64,000 bases of DNA, from positions 1 through 64,000 of the forward strand of contig JAPLCC010000045.1 of NCBI GenBank assembly GCA_026392415.1, written 5' to 3'. Position numbers and translations under genes: made by a program. The notes under the pieces are model-generated. The model was given only the letters and a program-made list of their open reading frames with translations. It was not told where the DNA came from and made no database searches. Positions 48,313 to 57,440 of this stretch are shown in pieces (the first letter of the stretch is position 1; the number at the start of each line of letters is the position of its first letter). The stretch comes from Propionibacteriales bacterium. Lineage in GTDB: Bacteria > Actinomycetota > Actinomycetes > Propionibacteriales > Nocardioidaceae.

Positions 48313-50664
48313 ATGCCCCGTCCGTTCGTCGTGGATGTCGAAGTAGCCGGAGGCGACCTCGCCCTGGTCGTCGGTGTCGCCGTCATCGCCCTTGGCTGTC
48401 TGGCCATGGCGGTCCTTTTCAGATCCGAAGTGCTCCGGGCAGGTGAGGGCACGCCGAAGATGCAGGAGATCGCTCTGGCCGTGCAGGAGGGGGCCAACGC
48501 CTATCTCGCCCGCCAGTTCCGGACCCTGGCGATCTTCGCGGCCATCGCCTTCTTCGTGCTGCTGGCGTTGCCGGCGCACGGAGACGGCGGCGAGGGACTC
48601 CAGTCGGAGTGGTCGATCCGGATCTTCCGATCGGTCTTCTTCCTCGTCGGCGCCGGATTCTCCGGGGCTGTGGGCTACCTCGGCATGTCGCTCGCCGTCC
48701 GCGCGAACCTGCGCGTGGCTGCGGCCGCCAACGAGCAGGGCCGCGACCCGGCGATGAACATCGGTTTCCGCACGGGTGCGTTCGTCGGCATGTTCACCGT
48801 CGGCCTGGGCTTGCTCGGCGCGAGCGTCGTGGTGATCGTCTTCCAGGACGTCGCCCCGACCGTGCTCGAGGGCTTCGGCTTCGGTGCCGCGCTGCTCGCC
48901 ATGTTCATGCGGGTCGGCGGCGGCATCTTCACCAAGGCCGCCGACGTCGGTGCCGACCTGGTCGGCAAGGTCGAGCAGGGCATCCCCGAGGACGACCCGC
49001 GCAACGCCGCGACGATCGCGGACAACGTGGGCGACAACGTCGGTGACTGCGCCGGTATGGCGGCCGACCTCTTCGAGTCGTACGCCGTCACCCTGGTCGC
49101 CGCGCTGATCCTCGGTTCGCAGGCGTTCGGCGACAAGGGACTCGTCTTCCCGTTGATCGTGCCCGCGATCGGTGCCCTGTCGGCCATCGCCGGGGTCTAC
49201 CTGATGAAGCCGCGGGCTGGCGAGAGCGGACTGACGACGATCAACCGTGCGTTCTACCTCTCGGCCGGGGTCGGCGCGGTCGGCAGTGCCATTGCTGCGT
49301 TCCTGTACCTGCCCAGCAAGTGGAGCGAGCTCAATGGTGGTGGCGTCGGTCTCGGCGGCTTCACCGGCGACGAGCTTCCTGGTGTCAGCCCGGCGGTCTT
49401 CGCGGCCGGCGCCGTGACCATCGGCATCGTCCTGGCCGCAGCGATCCTCGCGTTGACCGGCTACTTCACCGGCACCGAGTTCCGTCCGGTCAAGGACGTC
49501 GGAAAGACCTCGCTGACCGGCGCGGCCACGGTGATCCTGTCCGGCCTGTCGGTCGGCTTCGAGTCGGCGGTCTACACCGCACTCGTCATCGGCGCCGCGG
49601 TCTACGGCGCTGCGCTGCTGGCCGGTGGGTCCACCGCGCTGGCGCTCTTCGCTGTCGCGCTCGCGGGCTGCGGGCTGCTCACCACCGTCGGCGTCATCGT
49701 CGCGATGGACACCTTCGGACCGGTGTCCGACAACGCCCAGGGCATCGCGGAGATGTCGGGCGACGTCAGTGAGGACGGCGCGCAGATCCTCACCGAGCTC
49801 GACGCGGTGGGCAACACGACCAAGGCGATCACCAAGGGCATTGCCATTGCCACAGCGGTCCTTGCCGCGAGCGCGCTGTTCGCGTCGTACGTCCAGTCGG
49901 CGGTGGAGTCCCTCGCTGACGTCGAGGGGGTCGACCCCGGCGACGCCGAGCTGTTCGGCTTCGCCTTCCTGGTGTTCGACGCCAAGCTCATCGTCGGCAC
50001 CCTGCTCGGTGCGGCGGTGGTGTTCCTGTTCTCGGGCCTGGCCATCAACGCCGTCGGCCGCGCGGCCGGGGCCGTCGTGATGGAGGTGCGCCGCCAGTTC
50101 CGCGACATCCCCGGGATCATGGAAGGGACGGCCCGTCCGGAGTACGGCAAGGTCGTCGACATCGTGACCCGCGACTCGTTGCGCGAGCTGGCCACGCCCG
50201 GCATCCTCGCGGTCCTGGCTCCGGTGGCCGTTGGCTTCGGTCTCGGCGTCGGTCCGCTGGCCGGCTTCCTGGTCGGTGCGATCGCAACGGGCACGCTGAT
50301 GGCGGTCTTCCTCGCCAATGCCGGCGGTGCCTGGGACAACGCGAAGAAGCTGGTCGAGGACGGCAACCACGGTGGCAAGGGATCGCCGGCCCACGAGGCC
50401 ACGATCATCGGTGACACGGTCGGTGACCCGTTCAAGGACACTGCGGGCCCGGCCATCAACCCGCTGCTCAAGGTGATGAACCTGGTGTCGCTGCTGATCG
50501 TCGGCGCGATCGTCAGCCTGTCCTACGGCAGCAGCGAGAACGACGTGGTCCGGATCCTCATCGCGGCAGCCGCTGCGACGGGCATCTTCGCCGCGGTCTA
50601 CATCTCCAAGCAGCGCGTCTCCACCATCGGTGAGGAAGCACCGGCGGCGGCGGACTCTGCCTGA
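48313..50664 (+). CDS. hppA: membrane H+-translocating pyrophosphatase
   Basis: A 783-residue integral membrane pump with about 16 helices that couples PPi hydrolysis to proton export. The PPi-binding motif DVGADLVGKVE and ADNVGDNVGDCAGMAADLFES are present, as is the C-terminal DTVGDPFKDTAGPAINPLLK. GNTTKAITKG has Lys where K+-dependent enzymes have Ala, so it should be K+-independent. AGGAGG lies upstream of the ATG. It is likely controlled by the CRP-like sites upstream and ends at a strong terminator. Confidence 0.97.
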   Translation: MPRPFVVDVEVAGGDLALVVGVAVIALGCLAMAVLFRSEVLRAGEGTPKMQEIALAVQEGANAYLARQFRTLAIFAAIAFFVLLALPAHGDGGEGLQSEWSIRIFRSVFFLVGAGFSGAVGYLGMSLAVRANLRVAAAANEQGRDPAMNIGFRTGAFVGMFTVGLGLLGASVVVIVFQDVAPTVLEGFGFGAALLAMFMRVGGGIFTKAADVGADLVGKVEQGIPEDDPRNAATIADNVGDNVGDCAGMAADLFESYAVTLVAALILGSQAFGDKGLVFPLIVPAIGALSAIAGVYLMKPRAGESGLTTINRAFYLSAGVGAVGSAIAAFLYLPSKWSELNGGGVGLGGFTGDELPGVSPAVFAAGAVTIGIVLAAAILALTGYFTGTEFRPVKDVGKTSLTGAATVILSGLSVGFESAVYTALVIGAAVYGAALLAGGSTALALFAVALAGCGLLTTVGVIVAMDTFGPVSDNAQGIAEMSGDVSEDGAQILTELDAVGNTTKAITKGIAIATAVLAASALFASYVQSAVESLADVEGVDPGDAELFGFAFLVFDAKLIVGTLLGAAVVFLFSGLAINAVGRAAGAVVMEVRRQFRDIPGIMEGTARPEYGKVVDIVTRDSLRELATPGILAVLAPVAVGFGLGVGPLAGFLVGAIATGTLMAVFLANAGGAWDNAKKLVEDGNHGGKGSPAHEATIIGDTVGDPFKDTAGPAINPLLKVMNLVSLLIVGAIVSLSYGSSENDVVRILIAAAAATGIFAAVYISKQRVSTIGEEAPAAADSA

Positions 50665-50670
50665 ACCAGT

Positions 50671-50721
50671 CAGCCGCCCCGGTGTCGTGACCAGTCACGA
50701 TGCCGGGGTGGCTGCATTTTT
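50671..50721 (+). terminator. Rho-independent terminator after hppA
   Basis: A 20-bp stem with three G-T wobbles (50671-50690 with 50695-50714), a CCAG loop and a run of five T at 50717-50721. It also lies just before the 3' end of the convergent acyltransferase gene. Confidence 0.88.
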
Positions 50722-50728
50722 CGACGGA

Positions 50729-51400
50729 CTAGGTTGCCTCGCGAAGAAGCTTCGCCAGCACGTCCGGGTCGATCGTCGTCAGGTCGACCTCGAACAGTTC
50801 GCGGTTGCGACGCAGACGTTCGTCGTCCCACAGCCACCAGTCGAAGCCGGCGAGAACGGCGATGACCGGCTCGGGATACCGCCAGCGGATGAACCGGGCC
50901 GGGTTGCCCGCCACGACGGCGTAGGCGGCGACGTCGCGGGTGACCACGCTTCCCGCGCCGATCACGGCTCCGTCGCCGATCTGGACGCCGGGGGCGATCA
51001 CGACGGAGTCGCCGATCCACACGCCGTTCCCGATCGTCACGGGTTCACGCGGTCCGAGCACCGATGCGGCGCCGATCATGCGGCGCTGCAGGTCTTCCTC
51101 GATGTTGAGGAATTGCATGTGGTGGTTCGCACTCCGCACGACCAGGCGCCCGGCGATCGCGCAGTAGCGCCCGATCGTGCAGGGCTCGAGGTAGGAGGGC
51201 TCGTTGATCCGTGTCCCCCGCCCGATCACGACGTCGGGCCCGATGTAGGACCCGGGTGCGACCATCACGTCGTCGCGGTAGAAAGCGAGCTGGTGTCGCA
51301 CGTTGTCGACACGGCGTCGGGCCCGGTTCCGGACAGACCGCAGCAGCAGCAGAGTCGCACGCTCCAGCGCGGGAGCGTTCGCGCGTGTAGGCGCGATCAC
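50729..51400 (-). CDS. hexapeptide-repeat acyltransferase (left-handed beta-helix)
   Basis: About 223 residues. Hexapeptide turns run through APGSYIGPDVVIGRGTRI, IGRYCAIAG and the C-terminal block VTIGNGVWIGDSVVIAPGVQIGDGAVIGAGSVVTRDVAAYAVVAGNPARFIRWRYP, which is typical of the CatB/LacA/VatD acetyltransferases; NHHMQFL fits the catalytic His of that group. It probably O-acetylates a sugar or small acceptor with acetyl-CoA. The start is uncertain: the GTG at 51400 (GACGGGT upstream) gives the usual length, while longer frames run into the divergent gene's promoter. Confidence 0.8.
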   Translation of the reverse strand: MIAPTRANAPALERATLLLLRSVRNRARRRVDNVRHQLAFYRDDVMVAPGSYIGPDVVIGRGTRINEPSYLEPCTIGRYCAIAGRLVVRSANHHMQFLNIEEDLQRRMIGAASVLGPREPVTIGNGVWIGDSVVIAPGVQIGDGAVIGAGSVVTRDVAAYAVVAGNPARFIRWRYPEPVIAVLAGFDWWLWDDERLRRNRELFEVDLTTIDPDVLAKLLREAT

Positions 51401-51474
51401 GCAGGTACCCGTCCCATGCTCGGACGCTAGCAGGCCGACGCCCCGGCCGCCGCGTGATGACAACACCCACGCCC

Positions 51475-51490
51475 TAACGTTGGTGCCGTG
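51475..51490 (+). promoter_or_regulatory. leaderless promoter of the methyltransferase gene
   Basis: TAACGT at 51475-51480, seven bases, then the GTG start at 51488, with no Shine-Dalgarno sequence. Confidence 0.6.
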
Positions 51491-52993
51491 CTTCCCTCCT
51501 CCCTCGCAGCCCCCCTCCGTGAAGCCCTGCTCGCCGCCGACTTCACCTACGACGCGATCAGCGAGCTTCTCGGCGCCGAGGCCCACCAGGCGCTGTCACG
51601 CAACGAGACGACTCCGGGCGTGCGTCGTACGACGGGCGAGGAACCGCTCGCGACACTGGTCCGGCTGTTCCTGCTGCAGACCGCCGTTGCGACGTCGGCC
51701 GCCGAGCGAGCCCTTCCCGGACTGGTGGACCGGCTCGTCAACGCGGGTGTGCTGAACCAGAGCGTCGGCCAGGTCGCGGCCCGGCTCGACGTACGGCCCT
51801 ATGCCTCCGAGGAGGGCGACCTGTGGGTGGTCAGCGACCTGACCCCCGGCCTGAACGGCACGGCGACCGCGGTGACCGGTGACTACGTCCTCGGCATCAG
51901 CCCGGCCTCCTCGAGCCTCGCGCAGCTGACGGTGCGCCACGACGTCGGCACCGCGCTCGACCTCGGCACCGGATGTGGCGTCCAGGCCCTGCACCTGGCG
52001 ACCCACAGCGATCGCGTCGTCGCCACCGACGTCAACCAGCGGGCTCTCGCCATCGCCCGGTTCAACGCTGCCCTCAACGACGTCGACGACGTCGTCGAGG
52101 TGCGCGACGGCTCCTTCTTCGCGCCGGTCGCGGGCGAGCGGTTCGACCTGATCGCCACCAACCCGCCGTTCGTGATCTCGCCTGCCAGTGGCGAACGCCT
52201 CGTCTACCGCGACTCGGGCCTGCCGGGTGACCAGGTCGTCGAGCACATCGTGCGCCGCGCGCCCGAGCACCTCAACGACGGCGGCTGGTGCCAGGTCCTC
52301 GCCAACTGGGTGATCGAGAGCGACCGTCCGTGGGACGAGCGTCTCGCGACCTGGCTGCCTGAGGAGTGCGACGCACTGGTGGTCCAGCGCGAGGTGCTCG
52401 ATCCGGCGTCGTACGTCGAGCTGTGGCTCAAGGACGCGGGCCATCACCCCTCGACGGGCGGCGATCCGGCGTCGTACGCCGAGCGCTACGACACCTGGCT
52501 GTCCTGGCTCGAGCAGCAGGGCGTCGGTGGGATCGGCTTCGGCTGGATCAATCTCCGCCGCCGCGCCGAGGTGGCGCCGGGCAGCCTGGTCCGCGACCTC
52601 CTCGAGTGGCCCTACGACGTCGAGCAGCCCATTGCGCCGGCCATTGCCTCGTGGGCGGACGCCGCTCTCGCCGCGCAGGCGGTCGGTCCGGACACGCAGC
52701 TCGTGCTGCGCTCCGACGTACTGCAGGAGACGAGTGGGCCGGCCGGGGTCGAGGATCCCTCGACCATCGTGCTCCGCCAGCAGCGCGGATTCCGGCGCGC
52801 CCGACAGGTCGACACCGTCACTGCCGCGGTCGCGGGGGCCTGCGACGGCGACCTGGCCGTCGGGCCGCTCGTCGACGCCGTCGGCCAGCTCCTGGACCGG
52901 GACCCCGCCAGTCTCCGCGAGGTCTATCTCCCCGAGCTCGCGGAGCTCGTCGCCGAGGGTTTCCTCGCCCCGGTCGAGGGCTCCGCGGACTAG
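51488..52993 (+). CDS. class I methyltransferase with NPPF motif
   Basis: A 501-residue cytoplasmic protein. An N-terminal helical domain (residues 1-140) resembles the substrate-binding domain of RNA/protein methyltransferases. The catalytic domain has SAM motif I ALDLGTGCGVQALHL (about 158-172), acidic VVATDVNQRAL and the amino-methylating motif ATNPPFVISP. The NPPF motif points to methylation of an amide or exocyclic amine, as in PrmC or RsmC. A C-terminal 200-residue domain of unknown role follows. Leaderless start. Confidence 0.85.
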   Translation: MLPSSLAAPLREALLAADFTYDAISELLGAEAHQALSRNETTPGVRRTTGEEPLATLVRLFLLQTAVATSAAERALPGLVDRLVNAGVLNQSVGQVAARLDVRPYASEEGDLWVVSDLTPGLNGTATAVTGDYVLGISPASSSLAQLTVRHDVGTALDLGTGCGVQALHLATHSDRVVATDVNQRALAIARFNAALNDVDDVVEVRDGSFFAPVAGERFDLIATNPPFVISPASGERLVYRDSGLPGDQVVEHIVRRAPEHLNDGGWCQVLANWVIESDRPWDERLATWLPEECDALVVQREVLDPASYVELWLKDAGHHPSTGGDPASYAERYDTWLSWLEQQGVGGIGFGWINLRRRAEVAPGSLVRDLLEWPYDVEQPIAPAIASWADAALAAQAVGPDTQLVLRSDVLQETSGPAGVEDPSTIVLRQQRGFRRARQVDTVTAAVAGACDGDLAVGPLVDAVGQLLDRDPASLREVYLPELAELVAEGFLAPVEGSAD

Positions 52994-53025
52994 ACCACTC
53001 CGGCGCGTGATGCACACTTGACCCC

Positions 53026-54027
53026 GTGACGAACGCAGGCTGGTACCCCGACCCCGCTGGTGCGCCCGACACCTACCGCTACTGGGACGGTCAGTCGTGG
53101 AGCCAGATGACCACGAGCCAACCGCCGTCTGCGGCGGAACAACCGGCCGCGCAACAGCCGACCCCGCAGCAGCCCAGCCAGCCCGGGTACGGCGCCGTAC
53201 CCTCACCGCCGCCGGCGCCCGTTCCCTACGGCGGCTACGGCCAGCAGCAGTGGAGCCCCCAGCCCAACGGCGGTGGTGGCAACGGCAAGACGATCGGCAT
53301 CGTGATCGCGGCGGTGCTGGTGCTCGTCCTGCTCGGCGTCGGCGGTTTCTTCGGCGTTCGCGCCCTCAGTGGCGACGACGGCGACGACAAGGCGAACGAC
53401 GACCCCTCGCGGAGCGAGGCGACCGACAGCACCGAGGGTTCGGACCCCACCGAGGGTTCGTCCAGCACGGTCAAGCCGACCGGCATCCAGTGCACCGGCG
53501 GCACGGGCGACGCCGAGGAGGAGCCGGACCCCGACGCGAAGGAGCTCAAGGGCGGCGGACTGTCCCTCCCGCACCGCGACGGCTACACCATCGCCACCGG
53601 TGACGACGTCGCGTTCTCCTTCCCTGACGCCTTCGTGCTGCAGTACGTCGATGTCGAGGAGTACTGGATCAGCCTCACGGGCGTCGGCGGACTGTCGAAG
53701 GCCAACGGATTCAGCAGCATCGACACGGCCGCCGAGGTGATCGTGCAGTGCCTCACGTCGAGCGACCAGGTCTACAGCGGCTTCACCGACCGGACCGATC
53801 TGAAGAACGAGTCGATCGACATCGACGGCAAGCCCGCCCACCGGATCACCACCGAGGTCCGGGTCAAGGACTCACGGGTGACGGTCGAGGGCGACGTGCT
53901 CGACGTGATCGTCGTCGACACCGGTGACCCGGAAACCTTCGGCCTCTACATCGCCATGGCAGCCATCGGCAACGACGCGTTGATCGCGAAGAACGAGGAC
54001 TCCACCGCGAGCCTCAGCGTCGACTGA
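53026..54027 (+). CDS. DUF2510 protein with one membrane helix and exported domain
   Basis: A 333-residue protein. The N-terminal DUF2510 motif AGWYPDPAG ... YRYWDGQSW (residues 3-28) is followed by a Pro/Gln-rich linker, one helix (IGIVIAAVLVLVLLGVGGFFGV, about residues 88-109), an acidic Ser/Thr-rich spacer and a C-terminal domain of about 175 residues that should be outside the membrane. DUF2510 is a short actinobacterial domain on the cytoplasmic side of envelope proteins; its function is unknown. The start lies 32 bases after the methyltransferase gene and has no clear Shine-Dalgarno sequence. Confidence 0.85.
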   Translation: MTNAGWYPDPAGAPDTYRYWDGQSWSQMTTSQPPSAAEQPAAQQPTPQQPSQPGYGAVPSPPPAPVPYGGYGQQQWSPQPNGGGGNGKTIGIVIAAVLVLVLLGVGGFFGVRALSGDDGDDKANDDPSRSEATDSTEGSDPTEGSSSTVKPTGIQCTGGTGDAEEEPDPDAKELKGGGLSLPHRDGYTIATGDDVAFSFPDAFVLQYVDVEEYWISLTGVGGLSKANGFSSIDTAAEVIVQCLTSSDQVYSGFTDRTDLKNESIDIDGKPAHRITTEVRVKDSRVTVEGDVLDVIVVDTGDPETFGLYIAMAAIGNDALIAKNEDSTASLSVD

Positions 54028-54028
54028 A

Positions 54029-54322
54029 TCAGCCGCTGCCGGCACGTCCTGGCCGGTCGTCCCCGGGCCACCTGAAGATCAGGGCCAGGATCAGCCCCGG
54101 CAGCCACAGTGCTACCGCTGTTCGCCAGTACGAGGTGGTGCTGTCAGTGGGTCCGAACAGGTCGCTGACCATGGCCCCAGGGATGATCATCGCTGCGATG
54201 AAGAGCAGGCGTAGTCCTGCCAGCAGCCATGTCCGCTCCCCCTTCTCGCGCTCTAGCGGCGCCTTGGTGCCGAACGCCAGCCCGGCACCGAGAACCGAGA
54301 GCGATACCAGTAGGTAGTCCAT
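54029..54322 (-). CDS. small membrane protein
   Basis: A 97-residue protein with three hydrophobic segments (residues 4-18, 33-53 and 67-83). AGGAGGAGC precedes the ATG at 54322 by six bases, a strong ribosome binding site that supports it as a gene. No family recognised. It is convergent with the DUF2510 gene, with one base between stops. A CATAC-NN-GTATG palindrome lies 50 bases upstream. Confidence 0.72.
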   Translation of the reverse strand: MDYLLVSLSVLGAGLAFGTKAPLEREKGERTWLLAGLRLLFIAAMIIPGAMVSDLFGPTDSTTSYWRTAVALWLPGLILALIFRWPGDDRPGRAGSG

Positions 54323-54372
54323 GTTTGCTCCTCCTGGGCTGCCAACCGGTCAGATGACCTCGCGGAAAGCAC

Positions 54373-54384
54373 CATACTCGTATG
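54373..54384. promoter_or_regulatory. CATAC-TC-GTATG palindrome upstream of small membrane gene
   Basis: CATACTCGTATG shares both arms with CATACATGTATG at 35967. On the minus strand TATGGT partly overlaps it and could be a -10 box for the gene at 54322. The rest of 54323-54589, before topA, shows no further gene. Confidence 0.4.
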
Positions 54385-54589
54385 AGTGTGCAGATGCCAT
54401 GGTTGGAGGTTCCCGGGGCGGCTTTCGGGGAGCTCTTGTGACACTCGCGCGGCATGTCGGAGGCCGAGGTCTGCACCGGGGGAGGCGCGGGGGACTGGAC
54501 AGCACGCGCTACCGTGATCGGCCGTAGAGCCCGTTACGGGTAACCAGTCGCCGCTTCGGCGGCACTGAAAAGCAGCGGAGAAGGTCCAC

Positions 54590-57298
54590 GTGGCACACAA
54601 GTTGGTGATCGTCGAGTCGCCGGCCAAGGCCCGCACCATCGGCGGGTACCTCGGCGACGGCTATGTCGTCGAGTCCTCCATCGGCCACATCCGTGACCTC
54701 CCGAACAACGCCGCCGACACCCCGGCGAAGATCAAGGACAAGCCCTGGGGCCGTCTGGCGATCGACGTCGAGAACGGCTTCGTGCCCTACTACGTCGTCC
54801 CCCGGGACAAGAAGAGCCACATCTCCAAGCTCAAGGCGCTGCTCAAGGACGCCGACGAGCTCTACCTCGCCACCGATGAGGACCGCGAGGGAGAGGCGAT
54901 CGCCTGGCACCTCCTCGACGAGCTGAAGCCGAAGAACATCCCGGTCCGCCGGATGGTCTTCCACGAGATCACCAAGGCAGCGATCCAGGAAGCCGCAGCC
55001 AACCCGCGCGAGCTCGACATGGACCTGGTCGAGGCGCAGGAGACCCGTCGCCTCCTCGACCGTCTCTACGGCTACGAGGTCTCGCCCGTCCTGTGGCGCA
55101 AGATCATGTCCGGGCTGTCCGCCGGTCGCGTGCAGTCCGTGGCGACGCGCCTCGTGGTCGACCGCGAGAAGGAGCGGATGGCCTTCAAGCTGGCCTCCTA
55201 CTGGGACCTCGAGGGCACCTTCGACGCCGGTTCGAAGCACGACCAGCGGATGTTCCCCGCGAAGCTCTACACGGTCGACGGCACCCGCGTCGCCAGCGGC
55301 AGCAACTTCGGCCAGGACGGCCAGCTCAAGGGCAAGGCCGAGGTCGTCCACCTCGACCGGCCGCGCGCCGAGGCCCTTGTCGCCGCGCTCGCCGACAGCT
55401 CCTTCGACGTCCGTTCGGTCGAGGCCAAGCCCTACCGCCGCTCGCCGTACGCGCCGTTCCGCACCACGACGTTGCAGCAGGAAGCCAGCCGCAAGCTCGG
55501 GATGAGCGCCAGCGTGACGATGTCGGTCGCGCAGCGTCTCTACGAGAACGGCCACATCACCTACATGCGTACCGACTCGACGACGCTGTCCGGCGGTGCG
55601 ATCGGCGCCGCCCGGGCCCAGGTCGCCGAGCTGTACGGCGCTGAGTACGTCCCCGACGAGCCGCGGACCTACACGAGCAAGGTCAAGAACGCCCAGGAGG
55701 CGCACGAGGCGATCCGTCCGGCGGGCGACACCTTCCGTACGCCGGCCGAGGTCGGCCTGACCGGCGATCAGTTCCGCCTCTACGAGCTGATCTGGATGCG
55801 CACCGTCGCGTCGCAGATGAAGGACGCCGTCGGCCAGTCGGTGAGCATCCGGCTCGGCGGCGGTGCCGCCACCGGTGAGGACGTCGTCTTCTCCGCGACC
55901 GGTCGCGTCATCACCTTCCACGGCTTCCTCAAGGCCTACGTCGAGGGCACCGACGACACGGCCGCCACGAAGGACGACCAGGAGACCCGGCTGCCGAACC
56001 TGCAGCAGGGTGACTCCGTCAGTGCCGCATCGCTGTCCGCCAACGGCCACGAGACCAAGCCGCCGTCGCGCTTCACCGAGGCCACCTTGATCAAGGAGCT
56101 GGAAGAGCGCGAGATCGGCCGCCCGTCGACGTACGCCTCGATCATCGGCACGATCCTCAACCGTGGCTACGTCTACAAGAAGGGCACGGCCCTGGTGCCG
56201 GCCTGGATCGCGTTCTCGGTCGTTCGGCTCCTGCAGGAGCACTTCGGCCGGCTCGTGGACTACGAGTTCACGGCCGGGATGGAAGAGGTCCTCGACGAGA
56301 TCGCCCGGGGCCAGAAGGACCGGGTCACCGAGCTCACCGAGTTCTACTACGGCTCCGAGGCCCGCAAGGGCCTCCTGCCGCTGGTGCAGGGCCTGGGCGA
56401 CATCGATGCCAAGGAGCTGGCGACGTTCCCCGTCGGCACCGCTGAGGACGGCATCAACCTGCGCGTCGGCAAGTACGGCCCGTACCTCGAGGGCCCCGGC
56501 CCGGATGGTTCTGCCGGCGCCTCCGTTCGCGCGAACGTCCCCGACGACCTGCCGCCCGACGAGCTCACCGTCGCCAAGGCGATCGAGCTGCTCGCCAACC
56601 CCGCGGGCGAGGAGATCGAGCTCGGCGTGCACCCCGAGACGGGCCTGCAGGTCGTGGCGAAGAACGGCCGCTACGGCCCCTACGTCACCGAGCTGATTCC
56701 GGAGCCTGCCGAGGGTGCGAAGAAGTCGAAGGACAAGCCGCGCACCGGCTCGCTCTTCAAGTCGATGTCGCTCGACACCGTCACGCTCGAGGACGCCGTC
56801 AAGCTGCTCGCCCTGCCCCGCGTCGTCGGCGCCGGTGAGGACGGCGAGGAGATCACCGCGCAGAACGGCCGCTACGGCCCGTACCTCAAGCGCGGCACCG
56901 ACTCCCGATCGCTCACCAGCGAGGACCAGATCTTCGGGATCACCCTCGACGAGGCGCTCAAGATCTACGCCCAGCCCAAGCAGCGCGGTCGCGCCGCGGC
57001 AGCCCCGCCGCTCAAGGAGCTCGGCAACGACCCCGTGTCGGGCCAGCCGATCGTGGTGAAGGCCGGCCGCTTCGGCGAGTACGTCACCGACGGCGAGTAC
57101 AACGCCACCCTGCGCAAGGACGACTCGGTCGAGTCGATCACGCCCGAGCGCGCGGCCGAGCTGCTCGCCGAGCGTCGCGAGAAGGGCCCGGCGAAGAAGA
57201 CCGCCAAGAAGACGGCCAAGAAGACGACGAAGAAGGCCGCCGCCAAGAAGACCACCAAGAAGGCGCCGGCGAAGAAGACGGCGGCGAAGAAGGCCTGA
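54590..57298 (+). CDS. topA: DNA topoisomerase I
   Basis: A 902-residue type IA topoisomerase that relaxes negative supercoils. TOPRIM domain at the N-terminus (KLVIVESPAKARTIGGYLG; acidic DEDREGEAIAWHL), catalytic Tyr in ITYMRTDSTTLS, and ASIIGTILNRGYV. The C-terminus has four topoisomerase I repeats (KYGPYLEGP, GRYGPYVTE, GRYGPYLKRG, GRFGEYVTDG) and no zinc fingers, as in other actinobacteria. It ends in a Lys/Ala/Thr-rich tail of about 35 residues that should bind DNA. The GTG at 54590 has GGAGAAGG six bases ahead. Confidence 0.97.
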   Translation: MAHKLVIVESPAKARTIGGYLGDGYVVESSIGHIRDLPNNAADTPAKIKDKPWGRLAIDVENGFVPYYVVPRDKKSHISKLKALLKDADELYLATDEDREGEAIAWHLLDELKPKNIPVRRMVFHEITKAAIQEAAANPRELDMDLVEAQETRRLLDRLYGYEVSPVLWRKIMSGLSAGRVQSVATRLVVDREKERMAFKLASYWDLEGTFDAGSKHDQRMFPAKLYTVDGTRVASGSNFGQDGQLKGKAEVVHLDRPRAEALVAALADSSFDVRSVEAKPYRRSPYAPFRTTTLQQEASRKLGMSASVTMSVAQRLYENGHITYMRTDSTTLSGGAIGAARAQVAELYGAEYVPDEPRTYTSKVKNAQEAHEAIRPAGDTFRTPAEVGLTGDQFRLYELIWMRTVASQMKDAVGQSVSIRLGGGAATGEDVVFSATGRVITFHGFLKAYVEGTDDTAATKDDQETRLPNLQQGDSVSAASLSANGHETKPPSRFTEATLIKELEEREIGRPSTYASIIGTILNRGYVYKKGTALVPAWIAFSVVRLLQEHFGRLVDYEFTAGMEEVLDEIARGQKDRVTELTEFYYGSEARKGLLPLVQGLGDIDAKELATFPVGTAEDGINLRVGKYGPYLEGPGPDGSAGASVRANVPDDLPPDELTVAKAIELLANPAGEEIELGVHPETGLQVVAKNGRYGPYVTELIPEPAEGAKKSKDKPRTGSLFKSMSLDTVTLEDAVKLLALPRVVGAGEDGEEITAQNGRYGPYLKRGTDSRSLTSEDQIFGITLDEALKIYAQPKQRGRAAAAPPLKELGNDPVSGQPIVVKAGRFGEYVTDGEYNATLRKDDSVESITPERAAELLAERREKGPAKKTAKKTAKKTTKKAAAKKTTKKAPAKKTAAKKA

Positions 57299-57400
57299 CG
57301 TCTCGATACGCCCTCGCCCAGCGGCTCGGGCTACTCGACGAACCTTCGTCGCGCAGGGTCGTCGAGTGGCCGCGAGGTACGAGCGGCGTATCGAGACGTC
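57297..57400. repeat. composite inverted repeat between topA and tmk
   Basis: 16-bp arms GACGTCTCGATACGCC (57297-57312) and its complement (57385-57400) enclose two related repeats. The right half, 57357-57398, is an exact reverse-complement copy of the 42-bp repeat at 17168. The left arm overlaps the topA stop codon. Confidence 0.9.
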
Positions 57401-57425
57401 TGAAACCACTGACGGACCGGCCTTG

Positions 57426-57440
57426 TAGGTTCACCTCGTG
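57426..57440 (+). promoter_or_regulatory. leaderless promoter of tmk
   Basis: TAGGTT (57426-57431), six bases, then GTG at 57438; no Shine-Dalgarno sequence. It supports this start. Confidence 0.6.

Noticed and set aside
57297..57400. Repeat between topA and tmk as an insertion-sequence end
   Set aside because: No transposase or target duplication is present; the structure is of two REP-like units in inverted order.
54509..57409. 966-codon open frame opposite topA
   Set aside because: Antisense shadow of topA; its leucine/glycine/arginine-rich sequence matches no protein pattern, and topA has every type IA motif.
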